Translations under genes and position numbers: made by a program
Assembly (NCBI RefSeq): GCF_026262505.1
Contig: NC_067206.1
Span: forward strand, 21,005,010-21,069,009
Length of the DNA stretch: 64,000 bases
From: Trichomonas vaginalis G3
Lineage: Eukaryota > Parabasalia > Trichomonadida > Trichomonadidae
Reading direction: 5' to 3'
Shown here: positions 34,547 to 47,391 of the stretch, in pieces
Numbering within the stretch: the stretch's first letter is position 1
Layout of the letters: every line of letters begins with the position of its first letter
Notes under the pieces: generated by a model
Told to the model about the DNA's origin: nothing
Database searches by the model: none
The model's input: only the letters and a program-made list of their open reading frames with translations

Positions 34547-34762
34547 TCACTTCCACCATTTCGTCTTACGAAAGTTTAATTGTATGATTAAATACTTGGG
34601 CCATTCTAATATTTCATCTTTTTGAAATCGATTTTGCTCAATAGGATATGTATTAAAATATTTTTCCAATGCATCCAATAAATTATCCGTGCCATTTATT
34701 GATATATCAAGAAAGTCGTTTTGTTTTGTTTCTATCGGGGTAATACGATGTGAAAAGTGACA
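34547..34762 (-). pseudogene. USP-like fragment, M4
   Basis: Uninterrupted 72-codon form (stop included). The open frame continues only five codons further upstream, to a stop, with no ATG, so it is a gene fragment and not a small gene. Confidence 0.55.
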
Positions 34763-34796
34763 AAAATATACTATGATTTATATTTCATTGTATAAT

Positions 34797-34915
34797 AAAG
34801 TCGAGAAGGGAGTCCTAACCTTAAGAAAGGGCTCTCTTCTCGACTTTCTGCTGCAATCTCACTCGAATTGCGCGTATATACTGCTTCTTTCATTAGAAGT
34901 AGTATATACGCGCAA
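34797..34915. repeat. Junction hairpins M4/M5
   Basis: Intact pair: 34797-34847 and 34868-34915. Confidence 0.92.
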
Positions 34916-35097
34916 CAATATGCCATGGCAAGTGCACTTGTCGCCACTTTTAATGTTTCTCAAATGCAATGCGGGAAGGAGTGGCAATATAGTACTTGGG
35001 TAGTTGTGGAGTTATGTGTTAGGAGAGGGAACAGGACAAATTTGCCACACGGCACTTTTTTTTAAAAAAAATTAATGGAGCGGAGCGATACTCTGCT

Positions 35098-35516
35098 CAG
35101 GAGCCCCAAGGCTCCCAATCATTACGAAAGGGAGCCTCAGGGCTCCTGAGAATCCATCAGCAGAGGCCTTTTCATTTGGCCTCTGCTGATCAAAGATTCG
35201 GCGAAGCCATTCTTCGTCTCAGGAGCCCCAAGGCTCCCAATCATTACGAAAGGGAGCCTCAGGGCTCCTGAGAATCCATCAGTAGAGGCCTTTTCATTTG
35301 GCCTCTGCTGATCAAAGATTCGGCGAAGCCATTCTTCGTCTCAGGAGCCCCAAGGCTCCCAATCATTACGAAAGGGAGCCTCAGGGCTCCTGAGAATCCA
35401 TCAGTAGAGGCCTTTTCATTTGGCCTCTGCTGATCAAAGATTCGGCGAAGCCATTCTTCGTCTCAGGAGCCCCAAGGCTCCCAATCATTACGAAAGGGAG
35501 CCTCAGGGCTCCTGAG
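35098..35516 (+). repeat. 122-bp hairpin minisatellite, M5
   Basis: Four hairpin blocks, spacers C, T, T. The leader lacks two bases (CTCTGCTCAGG) just before the first block. Confidence 0.95.
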
Positions 35517-35796
35517 AAACCTCTTTGAGAAGGTTTTCTTTAAGAAAACCTTCTCAAAGATGATTGTCAGCATTCACTCAAAATCTACCAAGAGTTTCAA
35601 AGTTTCAAATCTATCTGAAATGAAGCTTTGAATCTCTTGTATATCTAATTGTAGAGGTACCTTTTCAAAATGTCTTCTATTGATTAAATTTAATCAGTAA
35701 AAGTCATTTTGAAAAGGTACATCTCTATAATTGCTATTGAGCATTCACTCTTGGAACCTTGGAGCTCTTGTGTAGTGCATGAAAACTCCAAGATTC
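35517..35796 (+). repeat. Palindrome cluster, M5
   Basis: All four palindromes intact. Confidence 0.9.
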
Positions 35797-35903
35797 TAGA
35801 ATAAAACATATATCATAGACATAATTTCTTCAAATATAATTTAAGGTTATTTTTTAAAAAATTAGAACAGCGTAATTTAAGGTTATTGAAAAGTGACACT
35901 TGA

Positions 35904-36251
35904 CAAATTTATCCCGCACTCTTCAAAAATAAGGAAATTTTGATAAATATCCTCATCGCTATTATCATAAAAGATTCAATATCCCTTTCGATATTTAATG
36001 ACAAATTTGAAAAGGTGTTTGAAATTCTTTCGGATTTTGTTGAATTTAACCCAAAATTTATTATTAATTGTTTACAAGAAATTTTATTTAACTCTTCTTG
36101 TAAAGAAAACTTTGCCAATATTTTGAATGCATTTGAAAATTCCGAGCTTAGAATATATTTGGATGAATGCGAAGATGAAATCGATCCTGAAATTTTTGAC
36201 TCTCTCAAAAATATGTATTCAATTTTAAATGAATCTAATTCTCATCAATAA
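35904..36251 (+). pseudogene. Open fragment without start, M5
   Basis: Translation identical to M1. Confidence 0.5.
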
Positions 36252-36783
36252 TAACATATGAATAAAAAATAAATGGATTTAATTTTTTTTATCAGTTTCA
36301 ATAGATTACAGTTATTTTTATTTTCTACAATATCTCATTACCAAATCGTTTTAACTCTTTGTATATCAAAGAATAATAATAAGTGACCTGTAATAACCAT
36401 ACTCATAATGGATTAGACCTCAAATTATTTAAAATGTCAATTCAATATTATTAAATTACAATTTCTTTTATTCTAATAGATTTTAACTAGCCAATCATGA
36501 TTACAAATATTGTAGCCTTCATTAACTCATAATATCGAAGAATATAACTTATATTCATGGACAATTTGTGATTAATTTCCAATAATATATAAAACCGACT
36601 CAAATTAATCATGTTGGCATTAGCGCGCATCGATGCTCAATCTACCTGTAGTATTATAAGCTTATATTCCTATTTTTCAGCATTAAAATTGTGAATTACG
36701 TAATTTTGTCATAGTTTTACGTAATTTTAATTTTTTTTGATAAGAAAAAAATGACTTTAAGAAAAAACGAGATCACTCATAAT

Positions 36784-37325
36784 CTTTTTCTCAGAAAACT
36801 GCAGAGTATACAACAAATGTACTCAAACGTGCATTAAGCACAATACCTGGTCCCCATTTCGCTCTATGGACCGATAATGGTACAAAAAATAAAGAAAAAT
36901 TGCAAAAACGTTCCCACTTTTTGAGAGGGATGTTTTGCAAAATAATTTTATGGACATCTCTGGAAAGTTTCATTTCAGTTTGATAATATATCCAACACCT
37001 ATATAGAAGAGCCTTGCTGATTTGACCTGAAAGAGCGAAAGTTTTTTTGATTTGAAAACCCTGCAATTTAATATTGTTAAGGACTCAATGTAGAAATATG
37101 ATATAATATCATGTAGAGATCAATCATCTTCCAAAAATCTTCTATGTATGAAAGAAAAAAATTTGCAAAACGTACCTCTCAAGAAGTGGGAACGTTTTGC
37201 ACACTCTCGAAAATAAAACACAATTTCATTAATTATTATGCGAAAGGGGAATTGAACATATTTTTATTCAACCAGATAATCCTCAGGCCAACAGATTTCG
37301 CAAAGAGAATTTCCCCAAACAGTAA
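36784..37325 (+). pseudogene. Old integrase relic with insert, M5
   Basis: Same relic as in M1; insert at 36900-37201, three bases shorter inside than in M1. Confidence 0.58.
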
Positions 37326-38253
37326 GATTTTTCAAAAAAAAGAAATATAATGCGAAGAATTAAGATTAATCACCGAAAAAACAACTGATTTTACTTACTT
37401 TAATGATTTTGAAGATATGCAAATTATCAGGAAGAAAGCTCAATATAACAAATAAAATAATATTCTAATTTGCAAGAATGGGTTTAATGACTACGCACAA
37501 ATACATAGCCTCATACATATCAACAAAGGTCTTGGGTCTCCGAGGTTCTCAATTTCATCAGAAACCGCTATATGATAACCAAGCTTACTCAGATCTACAC
37601 ATAAATACATAGCCTCATACATATCAACAAAGGTCTCTCTACTCTTAAGTTCCAATTCCCAAAATTTTATTTTTATATTTATTGGCAAAAGGTAAAAGTT
37701 CCAAATTATCGTATCGTTAATTTTTAATTTGCTTTCAAATTATATTTTTTGTACTTACGTTCAATTTTTATTTTTAATAAATTATTTATATTAAAATTTC
37801 GAAATATTCATAAATACATTCAATTCATATAATAATAGTCAATATCATCGTTTTGAGAAGATCAGATCCTACACAAAAACCATGGAGAGGATTGTATTTT
37901 CAATGTATGCCTCTGGTCGAGCACTAAAAGCAAAAGCTAGACAGTTTTTAACCTGTATAATAAAAATGTATCATATATCTTTTTGGAAAATAAAAACAAA
38001 TTTTTATTTATTCAATATTATATAAAAAGGTGTTGATATTGCAGGTTTTTCAGTATGTTTTCCATCCCAATAAAACTCAATATTAATCGATATATCTGAA
38101 AAATACGAGGTGTCAAAGTGGTGAATTTCACCTCACTTCGTTTTGCTCCATTAAATTGACTCAATTTCATCCCTTTGCTGAGAATTTTTGTATTTGGAGG
38201 ATAATAATCTAAATAATTCGAAATATTTGTTACAATAACTATCAGTGCTTGAT

Positions 38254-39658
38254 TTAATGTTTGAATTTGATTGCTTCAAATTGCGCAATTTTAAGTAATT
38301 CGGCGTCAGATGTTAATTTTTTGCAAGAAGAATTAAATATATATGTGGGATTTGGTATTGCGTTTGATGTTTTGTTTGTTAATTCGTTGGATAAGGCTTT
38401 ATCTGGGTTCCACGGATGAATACCATACTGATGCATTGACTTAATCACAAGCATCAATTAAAATTCTTACAATTTTTAACCTTGGTTTTGGGGTATTTGA
38501 TAAATTATCTTGCTCATATGTGTAAAGCGGAACATATTTTAACCTGTTATTCTTTGATCTCAAAGATGCTGCACATCCTACATCAAATAACTGGAGAACT
38601 ACTGTGCAGTAAGCTGGAAATGTCAAGAGTTCAATTCTGAAGAGACTCAAAAGTTTGCAAGTAAAATAACTTACTCGGCTGATATGATTATCACCGAATA
38701 CGATATTATGCTGAGCTGCTGTGATAGCATCAAGACTTGAGCGATATCTCTGGATTTCGATAATAAAAGTTAAATTAAAGATATCCCATATCTTCTTTGT
38801 CATCCATCCATAAGATTGTCCTGTAAGGAATGCTCTCACGGAGCGGAGTTCCTGTGAACAATTTTATATTCCTGGAACAATAATAAATGGTTTCATCCGG
38901 TATCCTTCAGAATTATATGGGAAGATACTAGTAACAAGCACAAATTCATGCTCTTCTTTGGTTAAAGGAGGGTTGCTTTCAGTGCAGATAACTTTGTAAC
39001 GCTTTGATGAAGCAGAGATGTTTCATAAATACTCCACTTATTCCATGGATCAATTCCTGCCGTATACTGAAATTAATGTAAGAAGTTAGCAACTGTTGCT
39101 GTGTTACAGTACTTTGCTCGTTTTTCCTCATTTTCTTTTGAGCTTTTGATCTCAATGTTGAGATCAGAGCAAACTCTGTTTAACCATGATCTTGAGGGGA
39201 GATATACTTCTAGCGAAGTAAACAATTCTTTTTCCTCTTGTTGGAAATTCGTCTGGATGAACAAGGCCAGCTAGATATAAAGCTCTGCTGTATCTATACT
39301 CCAGTAATTCGTAGGCAATCTGATAAGCTTCGATTACCTTTTCACATGCAAGACCTTTTGCTCTTTGATTGATTTCACCATAAAAATCAAGTAATTCGAC
39401 CTCTGAAAGATACGATGGTTCTCCACCATTACATGTGGTTGTCCATACATTTTCCGCAATTGTATGTCGCAACTCTGCAGTTATTGAATCATCGCGTTCC
39501 ATGTGAAATTCATCTTTGTTATCAGTGTAGCACTTTTTGTTTAGTCTTCTTTTGAAGATTTTACGTTGAATACGAGACAAAACTGCTTTTTCTCAATGAA
39601 GTTTACATTTGGCTTTAATGTAATTAAGACTTTTCATGTCACTTTTTGTAAAGTTCAT
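38254..39658 (-). pseudogene. Pogo-type transposase relic, M5
   Basis: Same sequence and same breaks as M1 and M4. Confidence 0.65.
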
Positions 39659-40861
39659 TTTCGGTACGGAACAAATGCATATATTAATGCATTAATTCTA
39701 AATGTAATAAATTTTGTATCTTTGAAAATTTCAAAGTTAAAAAAAATTGGACTAATATTATTCGTCTTCAAATGTACTATGCAAATTAAAGTTTTTGGGC
39801 TATGGATTCTGTGGGATAAGATTATTGAAATTTTGGATGTTCCTCGAATTGGCCAGAGATTCGAGTGTCAATGCCTTGTTCCATAACATAGTAATTGTGT
39901 TTGTGACTGAGCATATTTTTTTCTAAAATATAGAGATTAAAATTGTAAAAATCTTCATTTAAGGAGTTCCTGTTAAATGATTGTGACTTGATTATATTTG
40001 TGTCGTTTTTGGTAGTCTCTTTATTCGATTTTGATGAATTTATGTTCGAAATTCGGTATTTAACTAATAAGATTCAGAGTAAAACACTGGAAATCGGATA
40101 TTCTCTATGCCAATGAACTGGACAATCTGTGTGTTTGGGAGGTGAAATTCCAAATTTTTTTGAAATCCCGAAAATGAAGATCAACCCTTTATTTTTGATT
40201 AAGATATTTTACAATTTCAGATTTTTTTGAATACTTTTGATTCGGTTTTGTTAAAAGCATATCAGCTAACTTGTTTTAAAAATCACATATTTTTATGTGG
40301 TAAGACGAAATGATGGAAGTGAGGCATATCTCAATATTTTCACCAGATCTTCAGGCATTTAGCATGGATATATAATTGTTATCATGATTTGTATTTAGTA
40401 ATATTATTTAATCCAACTTATCAAAGCTAAACAAGATAAGAAATGCGTTTTAATTTTTTTTTCAAACAAAATTGAACAAAAAATACACTTAGAAGATATA
40501 TTTCTTTAAGTTATTTATAGTAATGGAAATAATATGGTATATCTATCATTAACATATAAGCAGATCATACCTCTCTTGTGCCATGCAATTATGAATTAAG
40601 AATTTTGTAAATTCAACTGTATATAATAATCTTTTAATTGAAAAACATCATCAGACCAAGAGATGTTAATCATGTGCATCTAATATAATTGTTTTTGTCT
40701 AGTGTTGAAAACAGAAATTCATCAAAAGTGACACCTCAGAAAAGCTATAATATTGAATTTTTGGAACTTTTGATAGAGCACGTTTTTAAATATTAATTAA
40801 AGTAAATGTATATTTGTAAAGATTCTTTTTAATAAAAAATAAAATTTTGAAGAAGAACACA

Positions 40862-42950
40862 AAATCTTCTGAAAAATAATATCACATAAACTCATATTAT
40901 TTTCTAATATATAACTATTTTATATAAAAATCAAATTCAATGATCTTAAAAGCGAAGGATAAACCTCAAAATTTACGAATATAATGAGTGGGAATATAAT
41001 GCTTATCTATCATAAAACCATATGAAATATCAATTTTTGCTTTACGCCTAATTTTTGACGACAATTAGCAAAAAATGTTAAATGTTAACACTCAGTCCAT
41101 TTGAATATGAAAAATAAAATTGACTTTGATTAAATGTTTTTATTTATCATGCAATTCTTCTTGCGACCAAAGATTTGAATAAAATTTCAAAAAATAAGAT
41201 AGCTTAAAAATAATATACGGTAGTGTTTACTAATAGATGAATAGTATATAAATTCTATTAAAATGGATTTGATCCAAAAAGATATATAAAATTTGATCAT
41301 AAATAAAATTGTTTAGAAGTCATTTAAAATGATGTAATTATTCAAATTTTGCTAAAACCCATTCCTCTTTGATATATAACTCCCATTTTTGCATTTCTGG
41401 CTCGTACCAAAATTTTGAAACTTCGAATAATTCGTTAGGAGTGTAATTACTATTCGTTTTTGGATTAATATCGAGAGATAAATGTGGTGTATTGTTGTAT
41501 TTTTCAATGAACTGCTGAACTGAGTCCTTGATTTGTTGAATATCATCCAACTCGTCTGGCAAAAACTTTTCTAAGCTTGGCCACAGGCGCTCCACCTTGC
41601 CGTTCTGTCTTGGCATATACGGCAAGGTGTGCTTCCAAACTATTCCGTTTTCCTGCATAACCTGGCCGAATTCACCGCGGTTTTCACCGCCGTTATCGGT
41701 CCAGATGCAGTAAGGGATAAACTCCTCTAAAAGTTTTCTTAAAATATTCGCTGTTGAGTTGGAAGACTTGTTTTTCAATAATTTAGTTTTGAGAACTTTA
41801 CGTGTCATATCATTCAATATGGCAAAGAATGGAAAAGAAACATTACCGTGAAGGTAATGAATATCGCAGTGCCATATCAAATTCTTTGATATGGCACGAT
41901 ATTTGGTAGGTGGATCTGCTGGTTTGTAATCTCTTTTTGAAGATAAACCTGATTCCATCATAAATTTTTCCACTTGATGAGGCTTTATTTTTTGTAAATT
42001 GTCAAAAATTTGATCTTTTGTCAAATCTTCTATATTTTCAAATTCTTTTGCAATTTCTTCTTTTTCTTTCTCACAATCGGGATTTTGAACAATATTTTGA
42101 AACCTTTTAATCAATAAATAAGTTTTTGAAATTCCTCCTTTATATTGTGAAACACAAGAATTAATTAATTGTTTTTGTTCAAATGTTGGTGGATTTGGTT
42201 TTCTGCCGCGACTAACTTTTGGTAATTCGATTTCTTGAAGTTGAAATGCTCTTCTTATTGTATTTTCGGCAACATTCAATTTAATTTTACCATTTTCCAA
42301 TTCAACTTCCTTTCCCACACTTTTGTAATATTCACCTTCTTCTATTCTTCTTTTAGCTTCAAATAGCCATTCTCTGTTTATAGATTTGGCAGTAGTCATA
42401 AAAGTGGTCCTTCTTTTGTGATAAGATTCAAATTTGAATGTGGATGATAAATAAAAATCAAAAATAATTGTTATAATTTAAATGAAGAAGTAATTTAAAA
42501 CGATTTTATTTATGATCAAATTTTATATATTTTTTGGATCAAATCCATTTTAATAGAATTTATATACTATTCATCTATTAGTAAACACTACCGTATATTA
42601 TTTTTTAAGCTATCTTATTTTTTGAACTTTTATTCAAATCTTTGGTCGCAAGAAGAATTGCATGATAAATAAAAACATTTAATCAAAGTCAATTTTATTT
42701 TTCATATTCAAATGGACTGAGTGTTAACATTTAACATTTTTTGCTAATTGTCGTCAAAAATTAGGCGTAAAGCAAAAATTGATATTTCATATGGTTTTAT
42801 GATAGATAAGCATTATATTCCCACTCATTATATTCGTAAATTTTGAGGTTTATCCTTCGCTTTTAAGATCATTGAATTTGATTTTTATATAAAATAGTTA
42901 TATATTAGAAAATAATATGAGTTTATGTGATATTATTTTTCAGAAGATTT
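40862..42950 (-). mobile_element. IS481/IS3-like transposon, whole, M5
   Basis: A 2089-base copy with both terminal repeats and an open gene. Confidence 0.8.
41338..42399 (-). CDS. DDE integrase/transposase, M5
   Basis: Open for 353 residues and identical in translation to M1 and M4. Confidence 0.87.
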   Translation of the reverse strand: MTTAKSINREWLFEAKRRIEEGEYYKSVGKEVELENGKIKLNVAENTIRRAFQLQEIELPKVSRGRKPNPPTFEQKQLINSCVSQYKGGISKTYLLIKRFQNIVQNPDCEKEKEEIAKEFENIEDLTKDQIFDNLQKIKPHQVEKFMMESGLSSKRDYKPADPPTKYRAISKNLIWHCDIHYLHGNVSFPFFAILNDMTRKVLKTKLLKNKSSNSTANILRKLLEEFIPYCIWTDNGGENRGEFGQVMQENGIVWKHTLPYMPRQNGKVERLWPSLEKFLPDELDDIQQIKDSVQQFIEKYNNTPHLSLDINPKTNSNYTPNELFEVSKFWYEPEMQKWELYIKEEWVLAKFE

Positions 42951-43323
42951 CATTCTATATGCCTATGAAAAGTACTCTCAAAACTAACTTTTTCCTAATT
43001 ATAATTAAATCTAGAATATTGTATTATGCTTAGTGTTATTTCATTTTTCTCATTCAATTTAGAATTTACAAATGTCAAAAATTGAGAGCTGTCACTTTTG
43101 ATGAATTTCTGTTTATTACATAGCATTAATAAAAAAATCATTTGTTCTGATTAATATTTATCCAATAATAATATATATTCATTTTTGAATTTAATTAGCT
43201 TTTTTAAAGCTTAATATTTAATAATATTATTATTCAACATTCTTAATAAAATAAGATATATGCTTTATGTCTAATATATGTTTTGTAGAAATTTCGAGGA
43301 AATATCAAGGTTTCAACATCACT

Positions 43324-43539
43324 TCACTTCCACCATTTCGTCTTACGAAAGTTTAATTGTATGATTAAATACTTGGGCCATTCTAATATTTCATCTTTTT
43401 GAAATCGATTTTGCTCAATAGGATATGTATTAAAATATTTTTCCAATGCATCCAATAAATTATCCGTGCCATTTATTGATATATCAAGAAAGTCGTTTTG
43501 TTTTGTTTCTATCGGGGTAATACGATGTGAAAAGTGACA
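43324..43539 (-). pseudogene. USP-like fragment, M5
   Basis: Uninterrupted 72-codon form, as in M4. Confidence 0.55.
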
Positions 43540-43573
43540 AAAATATACTATGATTTATATTTCATTGTATAAT

Positions 43574-43692
43574 AAAGTCGAGAAGGGAGTCCTAACCTTA
43601 AGAAAGGGCTCTCTTCTCGACTTTCTGCTGCAATCTCACTCGAATTGCGCGTATATACTGCTTCTTTCATTAGAAGTAGTATATACGCGCAA
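43574..43692. repeat. Junction hairpins M5/M6
   Basis: Intact pair: 43574-43624 and 43645-43692. Confidence 0.92.
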
Positions 43693-43875
43693 CAATATGC
43701 CATGGCAAGTGCACTTGTCGCCACTTTTAATGTTTCTCAAATGCAATGCGGGAAGGAGTGGCAATATAGTACTTGGGTAGTTGTGGAGTTATGTGTTAGG
43801 AGAGGGAACAGGACAAATTTGCCACACGGCACTTTTTTTTAAAAAAAATTAATGGAGCGGAGCGATACTCTGCTG

Positions 43876-44660
43876 CAGGAGCCCCAAGGCTCCCAATCAT
43901 TACGAAAGGGAGCCTCAGGGCTCCTGAGAATCCATCAGCAGAGGCCTTTTCATTTGGCCTCTGCTGATCAAAGATTCGGCGAAGCCATTCTTCGTCTCAG
44001 GAGCCCCAAGGCTCCCAATCATTACGAAAGGGAGCCTCAGGGCTCCTGAGAATCCATCAGCAGAGGCCTTTTCATTTGGCCTCTGCTGATCAAAGATTCG
44101 GCGAAGCCATTCTTCGTCTCAGGAGCCCCAAGGCTCCCAATCATTACGAAAGGGAGCCTCAGGGCTCCTGAGAATCCATCAGTAGAGGCCTTTTCATTTG
44201 GCCTCTGCTGATCAAAGATTCGGCGAAGCCATTCTTCGTCTCAGGAGCCCCAAGGCTCCCAATCATTACGAAAGGGAGCCTCAGGGCTCCTGAGAATCCA
44301 TCAGCAGAGGCCTTTTCATTTGGCCTCTGCTGATCAAAGATTCGGCGAAGCCATTCTTCGTCTCAGGAGCCCCAAGGCTCCCAATCATTACGAAAGGGAG
44401 CCTCAGGGCTCCTGAGAATCCATCAGTAGAGGCCTTTTCATTTGGCCTCTGCTGATCAAAGATTCGGCGAAGCCATTCTTCGTCTCAGGAGCCCCAAGGC
44501 TCCCAATCATTACGAAAGGGAGCCTCAGGGCTCCTGAGAATCCATCAGTAGAGGCCTTTTCATTTGGCCTCTGCTGATCAAAGATTCGGCGAAGCCATTC
44601 TTCGTCTCAGGAGCCCCAAGGCTCCCAATCATTACGAAAGGGAGCCTCAGGGCTCCTGAG
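43876..44660 (+). repeat. 122-bp hairpin minisatellite, M6 (expanded)
   Basis: Seven hairpin blocks and six spacers in the order C, C, T, C, T, T. This is exactly an M4-type array (C, C, T) followed by an M5-type array (C, T, T) sharing one block. That is what an unequal exchange between two such arrays would give. Confidence 0.95.
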
Positions 44661-44940
44661 AAACCTCTTTGAGAAGGTTTTCTTTAAGAAAACCTTCTCA
44701 AAGATGATTGTCAGCATTCACTCAAAATCTACCAAGAGTTTCAAAGTTTCAAATCTATCTGAAATGAAGCTTTGAATCTCTTGTATATCTAATTGTAGAG
44801 GTACCTTTTCAAAATGTCTTCTATTGATTAAATTTAATCAGTAAAAGTCATTTTGAAAAGGTACATCTCTATAATTGCTATTGAGCATTCACTCTTGGAA
44901 CCTTGGAGCTCTTGTGTAGTGCATGAAAACTCCAAGATTC
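44661..44940 (+). repeat. Palindrome cluster, M6
   Basis: All four palindromes intact. Confidence 0.9.
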
Positions 44941-45041
44941 TAGAATAAAACATATATCATAGACATAATTTCTTCAAATATAATTTAAGGTTATTTTTTA
45001 AAAAATTGAAGGATTTAAAGGTTATTGAAAAGTGACACTGA

Positions 45042-45383
45042 CAAATTAGCACTCTCAAAAATAAGGAAATTTTGATAAATATCCTCATCGCTATTATCAT
45101 AAAAGATTCAATATCCCTTTCGATATTTAATGACAAATTTGAAAAGGTGTTTGAAATTCTTTCGGATTTTGTTGAATTTAACCCAAAATTTATTATTAAT
45201 TGTTTACAAGAAATTTTATTTAACTCTTCTTGTAAAGAAAACTTTGCCAATATTTTGAATGCATTTGAAAATTCCGAGCTTAGAATATATTTGGATGAAT
45301 GCGAAGATGAAATCGATCCTGAAATTTTTGACTCTCTCAAAAATATGTATTCAATTTTAAATGAATCTAATTCTCATCAATAA
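45042..45383 (+). pseudogene. Open fragment without start, M6
   Basis: The body is identical to M1 from INILIAIIIKD onward. Just upstream (about 45006-45055) M6 has several differences, so the first codons of the open frame differ and it is slightly shorter. Confidence 0.48.
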
Positions 45384-45915
45384 TAACATATGAATAAAAA
45401 ATAAATGGATTTAATTTTTTTTATCAGTTTCAATAGATTACAGTTATTTTTATTTTCTACAATATCTCATTACCAAATCGTTTTAACTCTTTGTATATCA
45501 AAGAATAATAATAAGTGACCTGTAATAACCATACTCATAATGGATTAGACCTCAAATTATTTAAAATGTCAATTCAATATTATTAAATTACAATTTCTTT
45601 TATTCTAATAGATTTTAACTAGCCAATCATGATTACAAATATTGTAGCCTTCATTAACTCATAATATCGAAGAATATAACTTATATTCATGGACAATTTG
45701 TGATTAATTTCCAATAATATATAAAACCGACTCAAATTAATCATGTTGGCATTAGCGCGCATCGATGCTCAATCTACCTGTAGTATTATAAGCTTATATT
45801 CCTATTTTTCAGCATTAAAATTGTGAATTACGTAATTTTGTCATAGTTTTACGTAATTTTAATTTTTTTTGATAAGAAAAAAATGACTTTAAGAAAAAAC
45901 GAGATCACTCATAAT

Positions 45916-46461
45916 CTTTTTCTCAGAAAACTGCAGAGTATACAACAAATGTACTCAAACGTGCATTAAGCACAATACCTGGTCCCCATTTCGCTCTATG
46001 GACCGATAATGGTACAAAAAATAAAGAAAAATTGCAAAAACGTTCCCACTTTTTGAGAGGGATGTTTTGCAAAATAATTTTATGGACATCTCTGGAAAGT
46101 TTCATTTCAGTTTGATAATATATCCAACACCTATATAGAAGAGCCTTGCTGATTTGACCTGAAAGAGCGAAAGTTAGTTTTTTGATTTGAAAACCCTGCA
46201 ATTTAATATTGTTAAGGACTCAATGTAGAAATATGATATAATATCATGTAGAGATCAATCATCTTCCAAAAATCTTCTATGTATGAAAGAAAAAAATTTG
46301 CAAAACGTACCTCTCAAGAAGTGGGAACGTTTTGCACACTCTCGAAAATAAAACACAAATTTCATTAATTATTATGCGAAAGGGGAATTGAACATATTTT
46401 TATTCAACCAGATAATCCTCAGGCCAACAGATTTCGCAAAGAGAATTTCCCCAAACAGTAA
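45916..46461 (+). pseudogene. Old integrase relic with insert, M6
   Basis: Same relic as in M1; insert at 46032-46336. Confidence 0.58.
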
Positions 46462-47391
46462 GATTTTTCAAAAAAAAGAAATATAATGCGAAGAATTAAG
46501 ATTAATCACCGAAAAAACAACTGATTTTACTTACTTTAATGATTTTGAAGATATGCAAATTATCAGGAAGAAAGCTCAATATAACAAATAAAATAATATT
46601 CTAATTTGCAAGAATGGGTTTAATGACTACGCACAAATACATAGCCTCATACATATCAACAAAGGTCTTGGGTCTCCGAGGTTCTCAATTTCATCAGAAA
46701 CCGCTATATGATAACCAAGCTTACTCAGATCTACACATAAATACATAGCCTCATACATATCAACAAAGGTCTCTCTACTCTTAAGTTCCAATTCCCAAAA
46801 TTTTATTTTTATATTTATTGGCAAAAGGTAAAAGTTCCAAATTATCGTATCGTTAATTTTTAATTTGCTTTCAATTATTATATTTTTTGTACTTACGTTC
46901 AATTTTTATTTTTAATAAATTATTTATATTAAAATTTCGAAATATTCATAAATACATTCAATTCATATAATAATAGTCAATATCATCGTTTTGAGAAGAT
47001 CAGATCCTACACAAAAACCATGGAGAGGATTGTATTTTCAATGTATGCCTCTGGTCGAGCACTAAAAGCAAAAGCTAGACAGTTTTTAACCTGTATAATA
47101 AAAATGTATCATATATCTTTTTGGAAAATAAAAACAAATTTTTATTTATTCAATATTATATAAAAAGGTGTTGATATTGCAGGTTTTTCAGTATGTTTTC
47201 CATCCCAATAAAACTCAATATTAATCGATATATCTGAAAAATACGAGGTGTCAAAGTGGTGAATTTCACCTCACTTCGTTTTGCTCCATTAAATTGACTC
47301 AATTTCATCCCTTTGCTGAGAATTTTTGTATTTGGAGGATAATAATCTAAATAATTCGAAATATTTGTTACAATAACTATCAGTGCTTGAT

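Larger units (their letters stand above)
26104..34887 (+). repeat. Monomer M4
   Basis: Complete 8784-base monomer that agrees with M1, M5 and copy A almost throughout, so it is a good consensus example. The minisatellite has four blocks with spacers C, C, T. Confidence 0.96.
34888..43664 (+). repeat. Monomer M5
   Basis: Complete 8777-base monomer. The minisatellite has four blocks with spacers C, T, T, a different allele from M1, M2 and M4. Confidence 0.96.

Noticed and set aside
34773-35003. 76-codon plus-strand frame over the junction hairpins
   Set aside because: It translates straight through both stems and their loops, including the palindromic leader, with no family resemblance.
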